A DNA stretch of 10,218 nucleotides, taken from positions 1 through 10,218 of the forward strand of contig LSSH01000101.1 in NCBI GenBank assembly GCA_001595885.1. Reading direction: 5' to 3'. Numbering within the stretch: the first letter of the stretch is position 1; each line of letters starts with the position of its first letter. Position numbers and translations under genes: made by a program. Positions 1 through 7,600 of this stretch are shown one piece after another. The DNA comes from Candidatus Proteinoplasmatales archaeon SG8-5. GTDB lineage: Archaea; Thermoplasmatota; Thermoplasmata; SG8-5. Under the pieces are notes generated by a model that worked only from the letters and a program-made list of their open reading frames with translations, did not search any database and had not been told where the DNA came from.

Positions 1-1466
1 TTTCTCAGGATTTCGAACCCCACAGGCCCTGGGTGGACGATGTCGAGGTCAAGTGCCCCGAATGCGGGAAAATAATGGAGAGGGAGCAGTACGTCATCGA
101 CACCTGGTACGATTCCGGTTCCGCGCCGTTCGCCCAATTCCACTATCCCTTCGAGAACGAGGAGATGTTCAAGAAGGCGTTCCCCGCCGATTTCATCACA
201 GAGGCTCTCGATCAAACCCGCGGCTGGTTCTACACCCTGCTCGCGGTGAGCACGTCCGTCTTCGACGAGACCCCGTACCTCAACTGCCTCACCCAGGGGC
301 TGATGCTGAACGACGAGGGGCTCAAGATGAGTAAATCGAAGGGAACTGCCATAGACCCCTTCGAGTTGATGAGCGAGCATGGCGCCGACACCCTTCGGTT
401 GGCATTGTTCTATCCGCCGTGCTGGGCATCCACCAAGTTCGGAGACCAGGGGCTGAAGGACGCGCGCAGCAAGGTCGTTACGACGCTGTGGAACGTTTAC
501 TCGTTCTTCGTTTCGAATGCCAACCTGGACGGCTTCAAGCCCCCCGACTCCGCAGGGTCCGACCGCATGCTGGACCGCTGGATCATATCCCGCTTCAACA
601 CCACACTCGCCGAGGTCGAGAACGGCTTCGAGAGACTGGAGGTGCACAAGTCGGTACGCGCCATCTTCGATTTCGTGGACGACCTGAGCAACTGGTACCT
701 GAGGCGCAGCCGGCGCCGGTTCTGGTCGGACGAGGACCCGGATGACAAGCTGGCCGCCCATTCGACTCTATATAAGGTGCTGTGCGGCACCGCCGGTATG
801 ATGGCGCCGATCACGCCCTTCATGGCCGAAGCGCTGTACCAAAACCTCGTCGCTGGGCAGGACCCCGGGGCCAAGGAGAGCGTGCACCTGACCCCTTACC
901 CAAAGGTCGACGCATCTGGGATGGATGCGGAGCTCGAGGCCCAGATGTCGCTTGTCCGGAAGATCGCAGAGGCCGGCAGGAACGCGCGGCAGTCGACCGG
1001 CATCAAGCTGAGGCAGCCGCTGAGCAGGGCCGTGGTGGCGACCGACGCCCCGCTGCCCGACCAGACCGGGACGATACTGAGGGAGGAGCTCAACGTGAAG
1101 GAGGTCGGCCTGGTCAAGTCGGGCGAGAGGCCGGAAGCAAACGGGATGGCCGAGGTGGAGGGGCAGGATTTCGTGCTCCTTATGGACACCGATATCCCCC
1201 CCGAGCTGCTGAGGGAAGGCATGGCCAGGGACGTTGTCCGCAGGATACAGAGCCTGAGGAAGGAGCTGGACCTGAAGTACGACCAGCCCATAGACCTCGG
1301 TTACGCAGGCGACGACGAGATGTTGCAGGCCATCGAGGAGCACCGGGAGTATATTGCCGGGGAAACTCTCTCGAAGAGTATGAACAAGGGCGAGCTCCCG
1401 GGTGCCAAGCAGGGCGACTGGAAGATACAGGGCAAGGAACTCGTGATCTGGATATCGCCCTTGTGA
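1..1466 (+). CDS. ileS: Isoleucyl-tRNA synthetase, C-terminal part (5' end outside window)
   Basis: Charges tRNA-Ile with isoleucine in the cytoplasm. The frame is open to the left edge (first whole codon at 3), so the GTG at 33 is not the start. About 487 residues are present. Family members are usually a little over 1000, so the HIGH motif, most of the catalytic core and the editing domain lie upstream. Visible are a zinc-knuckle CPECG (from 54), the DTWYDSG block (99-119) followed by an archaeal/eukaryotic-style HYPFEN stretch, the class I signature KMSKS (324-338) and the helical anticodon-binding domain with DRWIISRFN and NWYLRRSRRRFW. The ending is compact and the TGA at 1464-1466 looks natural. 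The next gene is 200 bases away with its own promoter, so co-transcription is not needed. ValRS and LeuRS share the fold, but the DTWYDSGSAPFAQFHYPFEN block fits IleRS better. Confidence 0.95.
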   Translation, partial: SQDFEPHRPWVDDVEVKCPECGKIMEREQYVIDTWYDSGSAPFAQFHYPFENEEMFKKAFPADFITEALDQTRGWFYTLLAVSTSVFDETPYLNCLTQGLMLNDEGLKMSKSKGTAIDPFELMSEHGADTLRLALFYPPCWASTKFGDQGLKDARSKVVTTLWNVYSFFVSNANLDGFKPPDSAGSDRMLDRWIISRFNTTLAEVENGFERLEVHKSVRAIFDFVDDLSNWYLRRSRRRFWSDEDPDDKLAAHSTLYKVLCGTAGMMAPITPFMAEALYQNLVAGQDPGAKESVHLTPYPKVDASGMDAELEAQMSLVRKIAEAGRNARQSTGIKLRQPLSRAVVATDAPLPDQTGTILREELNVKEVGLVKSGERPEANGMAEVEGQDFVLLMDTDIPPELLREGMARDVVRRIQSLRKELDLKYDQPIDLGYAGDDEMLQAIEEHREYIAGETLSKSMNKGELPGAKQGDWKIQGKELVIWISPL

Positions 1467-1625
1467 GGTCCTTTGTACAATACTGCGCGCGCCGTTTGGC
1501 CATTGTGAATAATTGCCGCCAGCCTTAACTCCCGAAGACCGAACTTCGGAAGTCTGGGGATAACAGGATAAACCCGATGCAGGCGAGGAGCTCTTTGTAA
1601 GTCACTGAGCTACCCAACGTGAACC
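1467..1625. other. Intergenic region after ileS, weak hairpin only
   Basis: No credible gene or tRNA is visible here. The one structured element is an inverted repeat, CCGAAG (1532-1537) and CTTCGG (1544-1549), with a six-base loop. An alternative pairing, AGAC (1536-1539) with GTCT (1552-1555) plus CCC (1531-1533) with GGG (1557-1559), is mutually exclusive with it. No strong T-tract follows ileS. The region may simply carry the ileS 3' end and upstream promoter sequence. Confidence 0.35.
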
Positions 1626-1632
1626 TTTAAAT
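1626..1632 (+). promoter_or_regulatory. Archaeal TATA-like box (TTTAAAT) for the TPR operon
   Basis: TTTAAAT stands in an otherwise GC-rich setting 35 bases before the TTG start at 1667. Archaeal transcription normally begins about 25 bases downstream of the box, which puts the start near 1652-1656 and leaves a leader of only 10-15 bases. That leader would just include the GGTGA ribosome binding site. The preceding bases, GTGAACC, are a poor BRE match. The location and composition support it; the transcription start is inferred. Confidence 0.55.
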
Positions 1633-1655
1633 GTTACATGCTGTATTCTGTAGTT

Positions 1656-1660
1656 GGTGA
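1656..1660 (+). promoter_or_regulatory. Ribosome binding site GGTGA deciding a TTG start
   Basis: GGTGA lies six bases before TTG 1667. In the downstream gene's frame its last three bases (TGA, 1658-1660) are a stop, so translation cannot begin further upstream. This site, together with the zinc-knuckle cysteine at residue 3, supports TTG 1667 as the start. Confidence 0.6.
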
Positions 1661-1666
1661 GCTGAG

Positions 1667-4624
1667 TTGGAATGCATATCCTGCGGTAACCCGTCGGGTG
1701 AGGGGCTGATTTGTGAGGAGTGCGCGCACAAGGACCAGTTGCACTTTTCCAGGTTCTCGCTGGTCGGGAACACGTTATTCACCGAGGTAAGGAAGGCCAG
1801 CGCGGTGAGGGTGCTCATCGGGCCCTCTGTCAGCGGCAATGTCCACTTCGAGCCGCTGCCCTCGCTCACCGACGAGACGAAGCTCATCATGGCAAAGGTC
1901 GAGCGCGGCAAGCTGTGTGATGCACTACCTCCCAGGATAGAGCGGATGATGGTCCACTCGGGAATCCCGGAGGAGCTGGAGGTCGAGCAGGAGCTGCTCA
2001 TCTCCGCCGAAGGGCTGAGGTGCGCCAACGATATCCTCGACATCGTGCAGAGCATGAGGAAGCAGACGAAGGTCAACCTCTCGGCAAGGCTGGAGAGCCT
2101 GCTCGGGAGCTCGGCCTGGCTGTGCAATCCCGTCGTGGGCAACCCGAAGGCGGTGGAGAAGGACATCCGCAGGGAGGCCGTCGTCGCCTGCTCGGAGAAG
2201 GCCCTGGAACATTACAAAAAGGCCCTGGACATCGACCCCGATTATCACCCCGCACTGAGGAACAGGGCGGTTGTGCTCCACTTCGCCAAGAGGGAGAAGG
2301 AGTGCATAGACAGCTGCACCCAGTACCTCGAGGTCAATCCCAGCGACGGGGACATCTGGAGCCTGAAGGGCGCAGCACTCATGAGGACGGGGGAGAACGA
2401 GGACGCGCTGAGGAGCTTCGACAGGGCCCTGAGGCTCTCACCCAAGAATCACATGCTGTGGATCCAGAAGGGCTTGGCCCTGCTGGGCATTGATAAGTTC
2501 GAAGAGGCGATCATGTGCTTCGACCACTCCATCGGTCTGGAGGAGCACAATCCCATGGCGTTCGACGGCAAGGGTGACGCCCTTACCAAGCTGGGGCGGA
2601 TAGACGCGGCCGTGGAGTCCTACGACAAGGCCAAGGCCCTGATACCGAGGCCCGCCTTCATCAGGCGCACAGAGCATCCCGAGGCTCTCATGGTGCCCGA
2701 AGAGGGGGCGGAGCCAGAGGTTCCGATGGAGGGCTTCGAGCCCGAGGAAAAGGCTGAACCTGAGGTTCCGGACGAGGTCGCGGAACCTGAAGAGGATATC
2801 GACCTGGATGAGATCGGGGAGGAGGCTGAAGAGCCCGAGGAGACCATCGAGGATGAGCTCGATGACATGGAGGAGCTCGACCTTCTCGAGGAGGACGAGC
2901 CTCCGGAACCGGTTGAGGATGAAAAGCCCGAGCCGATGAAGGGGCCTGAAGATAAGGCCGAGACCCCGAAATCGCTTGCCGAGGCCCTTGCCAGCTTCGG
3001 TGATGACGATGAGGACGCCGACTTCCCCGACGTGGTCGACGTGCCGGTGGAGGACGAATCGAGATACGAGGACATGCTGCCCTCTGACCTCATCGGCGAG
3101 GAGCCCAAGCCCTCCGAAAAGGAAGAACAGCCCGACGAGGATGTCGAGGAGATCGACGAGGAGCTGGAACTCGAGGTCGACGTGCCGGACGATGAGGTCG
3201 GCGAGATAACCGATGAGATTGCCGTGGAGGATATCCAGGCGGAGGAGGAGGTCGAGGACGCGTTGCTCGAGCCCGCCGCGGAGGTTGAGCCGGAGGAGAA
3301 GATCGCCGAGCCAGATGTTCCGAAAGAACCCGAGGAGGACCCGTCTGCGGAAGCCCTGGCCCGTGTCAGGGTCATGATGACCGAGGGTGACGATGAGAGC
3401 GCGCTCGCCTACCTTGACACCTACCTCAACCTGAACAAGCCCACGCCTGAGCTGTTGGCCGCAAAGGGTATGGTGCTGGCGTCGCTGGGTATGATGTCCG
3501 ATGCGAACAAGTACCTGGACAGTGCCCTCAGGATGCAGCCGGACAACCTCACCGCCCTCCTGCAGAAGGCGGACATCCTCTACGACGAGGACGAGTTCGC
3601 GAAGGCCCTGAAGCTGTTCGAGGTCGTGATTGAAAAGGACCCGAAGAACATAGACGCGTGGCTCGGGAAGGGCAGGGTGCAGATTCAGATCGACGACTAC
3701 GAGGGCGGCATTGTAAGTTTCAACGAGGTCATCGAGCAGGACTCGGACAACATCGACGCCTGGCTTGGAATAGGCGACTGCTTCTTCGGCCTGGAGAGGG
3801 TCGATGACGCGTACAAGTGCTTCGACAAGGTGAGCGAGCTGGTGCCTGACGAGGCCGAGGCCTGGGCAAAGAAGGGCGACGTTCTCGCGGTGAAGGGCCG
3901 GTGGGGCGGCGCCCTGCAGTTCTACGACCGGGCCATTTCAATGGACGACGAGTACGAATACCCCTACATCAGGAAGGCCGAGGTGCTTGTGGACCGCATG
4001 AGGTTCGCCGATGCCAACGAGCTCTACTCCGAGGTGCTGAAGTTCTCGCCGACGGACGCGGACGCGCTGTGCGGCCGCGCTGAGATCCTCATACTCAACG
4101 GCAAGTGGGGCGCTGCCCTGCAGAGCCTGGAACAGATAATCAAGCACCATCCGAAGCATCCGAAAGCCTGGTCCCTTCGGGGCGACGCCTTCAGGATGGA
4201 CGGCCATCTGGAGGACGCCAAGGGCTCGTACGACAGGGCCATCGAGCTGAACGAGAAGCACGCGAAGGCCTACGTGGGCAAGGGTCTGCTCATGCTCAAG
4301 CACGGCGGCTACAACGAAGCGGTAAATCTGTTCAAGCAGGCCATCGAGTACACACCCGAGGATTCGAGCATCTGGCGGCACCTGGGGAACGCCCAGAAGG
4401 AGACCGGCCGGGAGAAGGAGGCCATCAGGACGCTGGAGAAGAGCGTCGAGCTGGGCGACCACATTGCGGACAATTGGTTCTCCCTCGGAAGGGCATACCA
4501 CGAGGCGGGCAAGTACGCCGACGCCATTGCCAGGTTCGACAAGGCCATCAAGCTGGACCCGGAGCTGGAGGACGCCAGGAAATGGAAGCAGCAGAGCCTG
4601 AAGCGGCTGGGGAGGGGTAACTGA
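1667..4624 (+). CDS. Zinc-ribbon / TPR protein with long acidic linker, 985 aa, function unknown
   Basis: Cytoplasmic repeat protein: no signal peptide or membrane segment is seen. It starts at TTG 1667, and an in-frame stop directly upstream rules out a longer form. Residues 1-20 form a zinc knuckle (C3, C6, C16, C19). Residues 21-165 are an unrecognised mixed alpha/beta domain. TPRs follow at about 165-325. Residues 337-560 are a very acidic Glu/Asp/Pro linker with AEPE and EPEE motifs, presumably disordered. Residues 562-975 are eleven TPRs, the helix-A Gly/Ala recurring at 601, 635, 669, 703, 737, 771, 805, 839, 873, 907 and 941, exactly 34 apart. TPR arrays bind partner proteins, and this one should form a superhelix of more than one turn. 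It heads a coupled operon with the small ORF and the Mrr/HhH protein, with which it shares a linker motif (EDEKPEP). A scaffold or assembly factor is the best inference; the substrate is unknown. Confidence 0.9.
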   Translation: MECISCGNPSGEGLICEECAHKDQLHFSRFSLVGNTLFTEVRKASAVRVLIGPSVSGNVHFEPLPSLTDETKLIMAKVERGKLCDALPPRIERMMVHSGIPEELEVEQELLISAEGLRCANDILDIVQSMRKQTKVNLSARLESLLGSSAWLCNPVVGNPKAVEKDIRREAVVACSEKALEHYKKALDIDPDYHPALRNRAVVLHFAKREKECIDSCTQYLEVNPSDGDIWSLKGAALMRTGENEDALRSFDRALRLSPKNHMLWIQKGLALLGIDKFEEAIMCFDHSIGLEEHNPMAFDGKGDALTKLGRIDAAVESYDKAKALIPRPAFIRRTEHPEALMVPEEGAEPEVPMEGFEPEEKAEPEVPDEVAEPEEDIDLDEIGEEAEEPEETIEDELDDMEELDLLEEDEPPEPVEDEKPEPMKGPEDKAETPKSLAEALASFGDDDEDADFPDVVDVPVEDESRYEDMLPSDLIGEEPKPSEKEEQPDEDVEEIDEELELEVDVPDDEVGEITDEIAVEDIQAEEEVEDALLEPAAEVEPEEKIAEPDVPKEPEEDPSAEALARVRVMMTEGDDESALAYLDTYLNLNKPTPELLAAKGMVLASLGMMSDANKYLDSALRMQPDNLTALLQKADILYDEDEFAKALKLFEVVIEKDPKNIDAWLGKGRVQIQIDDYEGGIVSFNEVIEQDSDNIDAWLGIGDCFFGLERVDDAYKCFDKVSELVPDEAEAWAKKGDVLAVKGRWGGALQFYDRAISMDDEYEYPYIRKAEVLVDRMRFADANELYSEVLKFSPTDADALCGRAEILILNGKWGAALQSLEQIIKHHPKHPKAWSLRGDAFRMDGHLEDAKGSYDRAIELNEKHAKAYVGKGLLMLKHGGYNEAVNLFKQAIEYTPEDSSIWRHLGNAQKETGREKEAIRTLEKSVELGDHIADNWFSLGRAYHEAGKYADAIARFDKAIKLDPELEDARKWKQQSLKRLGRGN
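4611..4615 (+). promoter_or_regulatory. Ribosome binding site GGAGG inside the TPR gene's 3' end
   Basis: GGAGG lies eight bases before ATG 4624, inside the last codons of the 985-residue TPR gene. It begins a 19-base start module (4611-4629) matching 4685-4703 at 16 of 19 positions, the module in front of the next large gene. Its strength and spacing are the main reason to take the small ORF at 4624 seriously. Confidence 0.55.
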
Positions 4625-4698
4625 TGATGCCCAATGTCTTCCGACGGAAGATCCCGAAGGCAATCACGGCCGGCATACCGACACGGAGGGGTTGCTGA
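4624..4698 (+). CDS. Small basic ORF of 24 codons, overlapping both neighbours by TGATG
   Basis: An ATGATG start at 4624 overlaps the TGA of the upstream TPR gene. Its own TGA (4696-4698) overlaps the ATG of the downstream Mrr/TPR gene. It has a GGAGG site with eight-base spacing. The peptide begins MMPNVFRRKIPK and ends GIPTRRGC. It has six Arg/Lys and no acidic residue, in contrast to its very acidic neighbours. It resembles no family I know. It may be a functional microprotein, for example one binding nucleic acid or an acidic linker. It may instead be a leader that keeps ribosomes moving from one large gene to the next, or chance. The three ORFs lie in three different frames, so this is not an extension of either neighbour. 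Confidence 0.45.
   Translation: MMPNVFRRKIPKAITAGIPTRRGC
4685..4689 (+). promoter_or_regulatory. Ribosome binding site GGAGG deciding the ATG 4698 start
   Basis: GGAGG (in a run GGAGGGG, 4685-4691) lies eight bases before ATG 4698. The in-frame TTG at 4692 touches the run, so it is too close to use. ATG 4698 is therefore preferred, giving 1259 residues instead of 1261. Confidence 0.65.
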
Positions 4699-7600
4699 TG
4701 CTGGGCGAAGCGGCAGCCCAGAACCGCCTCATGGGCATACTCAACGACCTGGACCAGGATACCTTCGTCGACGTCACCACAAGGCTGCTCAAGAGCATGC
4801 AGTTCACGATACTCGATTACAAGGTCACGCCCCTGCACCTGGACTTCGAGGCGACGCGTGACGAGGCCGAGTCCCGGGATTACTACTTCATCAGGGCCAA
4901 GAGGGGCACCAGGAAGGTCACTCCGGACGAGCTGCAGGAAGCGGTCGGCAAGAAGAAGGACGGCGTGGAGATGAAGCCGGTGTACATGTCCACCGCTGGC
5001 TTTACCGAAGAAGCCGACAAGTACGCCGACATGCTGCACATCAGCCTGGCCGATGACGAGAAGTTCACGCTATTGTTGAAGAAGTTCAATTTCGAGGACG
5101 AGCTGGAGAAGGGCGCTCACAGGAAGGTCATAGAGCAGGAGGGCGACAGATTCCTGCCGAGCATCAACGAGCTGGAGAACATGATGCAGTGGGGCAACGA
5201 CTTCTTCTCGTCAGGTAACTATGCCAAGGCCATGGAGTACTACGACAGCGCCCTTCGGCTCAAGTCCGGATACGACCTGGCCTGGATGATGAAGGGCAAC
5301 GTGATGAACGCCATGAACCGTTACGAGGAGGCCATTGAGTGTTTCAAGAAGGCTTTGAAAATCAACCCGGAGAACGTCGAGGCGTGGTACAACATGGGCG
5401 CAACCCTGTACAACCTCGAGCGTTTCGACGAGGAGGTTCAGTGTTACGACGAGGCGATCAGGATCGACCCCGACCATATCAAGTCATGGAACAACAAGGG
5501 CGCGACGCTGCACCAGCTGGGCAAGTACGAGGAGGCGGTGCTCTGCTACGACCGCGTGCTGAGGACCGACCCGGACAACGTCAGCGTGCTGAACAACCGC
5601 GGGGTCGCCCTGAAGCACCTGGGCGAGCTCGATGATGCCCTCGTTTCCTTCGACAGCGCCATCAAGGCCAAGGAGGATTACATCGACGCCTGGCTGAACA
5701 AGGGCATCCTCCTGTTCGAGATGGAGCGATACGCGGAAGCGGTCAAGTGTTTCGACAGGGTACTGGCCAGGTTCAAGAGCCCCGAGGTCCTGGGCCAGAA
5801 GGGCATGGCCCTCATCCAGATGGGCAAGTACCTGCAGGCCGTGGAGGCCTTCGAGGCCGCGCTCGTTATGAAACCGCAGTGGGACCTGGCCCTGGAGGAG
5901 AAGACCAAGGCCGAGGAGCTCATGCACGAGCAGGAGGAGGCGCGGCCGGAGGTGCCTCCCGAGGTGGCGATATCGGACGGCTGGACACAGCCCCCGGAGG
6001 TCGAGGAGACAGACGTCGAAAAGGCGCTGGGCGAGGATTTCAAGGAGGTCATGAAACTCGGTGCCAAACCCCCAACGGAGCCGGTTGCCTGCCCGGAGTG
6101 CGGCAAGCCGCTGAGCGCGGAGGCCAGGTTCTGCTCGAATTGCGGGACCAAGGTCGAGGAGGGCGAGGCTGAGTTGGACATCTACACCTGCTCCGAATGC
6201 GATGCCGAGGTCGCCGAGGACGCGACCGAGTGCCCCAGCTGCGGCGTCGACCTGCTGGAGGGCATAGAGGACGAGGAGGAATTGCCGGATGTCCTTCCCG
6301 CGGGCGAGCCCCCCGAGATCGAGGCCATCGAGGAGGAGAGGGAGCTGGAGCGCGCCCTGGACCAGGAGGCGATCCTGCTGGAGAAGAGCAAGCTGCTTCG
6401 GGGCATGGAGCAGTACGACGAGGCGTTGGAGAGCATCGACGAGGCCCTTTCGATAAGCGACAGGCCGACCCTGCGGCTGGAGAAGGCGAACGTCCTGGTC
6501 CTCATGGAGAGGTTCGACGACGCCCTGGAGATGTACGACAAGGTGCTGAAGGAGGACAGGGAGAACCTCGCAGCGCTGCTGAACAAGGAAACGACATTAC
6601 TTTCCATACTCGAGTTCGAGAAGGCGCTGGCCTTCGACGACAAGATACTGAAGATAGCCGGGGACCAGCCGCTGGTCTGGGCGAGGCGCGGGGCGTTGCT
6701 ACGCAAGCTCGGGAGGATACGGGAGGCGGTGGAGTGCTTCGAGCGCGCCATAGAGCTTTGCCCGGAGCTGTCCGAGGTCTGGAACGCGCAGGGCGCCGCT
6801 CTGCTTGCCCTCGAGCAATACGACGACGCAGTCCTGTGCCTGGACAGGGCCATCCAGATAGATCCCGACTTCGCCGAGGCGTGGTGCAACAAGGGCTCGG
6901 TGACCCTGGCCTCCGGTGACGCCAAGAAGTCCATCCAGTACTTCGACAGGGCCATCGACATTGATGATGAATACGCTCTCGGATGGTCGAACAAGGGCGC
7001 CGCCCTGTATGAGATGGGACGTTTCGAAGAGGCAGTCGAGTGCCTGGACCAGGCCCTGAGCATCAACGAGGACGTGCACCTGCTCAACGACAAGGGCTGG
7101 GCGCTGCTCAACGAGGACGAGCTGGACGCCGCCATCGACGTCTTCGACCGCGTCATCACCATCGACCAGGAATCGGCCGAGGCCTGGAACGGCCGCGGCG
7201 TGGCCCTGACGCGAAAGGGGGACCTGGCAAAGGCCTTCGATTCCCTCGACAGGGCCGTGACAATCGCCCCCAAGTTCGAGGACGCCAAGAGCAACCTCGA
7301 GGCCACCAAGCGCAGGATGGAGGCCGAGGTGGAAAGCGAGGCCGAGCCCGAAGAGGCTGAACCTGAAGCGACTGAGGATGAGAAGCCGGAGCCTGAAGGA
7401 CCGGAATCCAGGAAGTCAAAGAAGAAGGGCAAGAAGAAGAAAAAGGACGCCGAACCTGAGCCTGAAGATGACCTGAAGGAGGCTATCGAGGCGGCCGAGG
7501 AGATGGAGCGGGAGGAGCTGGCCGCGGAGGAGCTGAAGTGCCCCAAGTGCGAGGCCATCGGCTCGATCGACGACGTCTACTGCGAGAAGTGCGGACACAG

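Noticed and set aside
769..775. TATATAA inside ileS, a TATA-box look-alike
   Set aside because: It encodes Leu-Tyr-Lys in a conserved coding region, and no gene starts a suitable distance downstream.
1556..1567. GGGGATAACAGG, identical to a conserved 23S rRNA peptidyl-transferase segment
   Set aside because: Only about 12 bases match and the flanks do not resemble rRNA. A chance match in intergenic DNA.
1467..1666. tRNA or box C/D RNA in the ileS-TPR spacer
   Set aside because: No TTCGA T-loop within a cloverleaf and no paired C and D boxes were found.
2620..3375. Long open frame on the minus strand, extremely Ser-rich
   Set aside because: It is the mirror of GAG/GAC-type acidic codons in the plus-strand linker. 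No ribosome binding site or domain.
4692..4694. TTG as start of the 1259-residue gene
   Set aside because: It abuts the GGAGGGG run, leaving no room for the ribosome. ATG 4698 has proper spacing and the TGATG overlap.
4600..4720. Programmed frameshift or sequencing error joining the two large genes into one protein
   Set aside because: Each junction has its own ribosome binding site and ATG, and two frame changes in 75 bases would be needed.
6182..7558. 458-codon minus-strand open frame, Ser/Ala-rich
   Set aside because: Shadow of the strongly biased codons of the Mrr/TPR gene. The plus strand has clear TPR and zinc-ribbon motifs.
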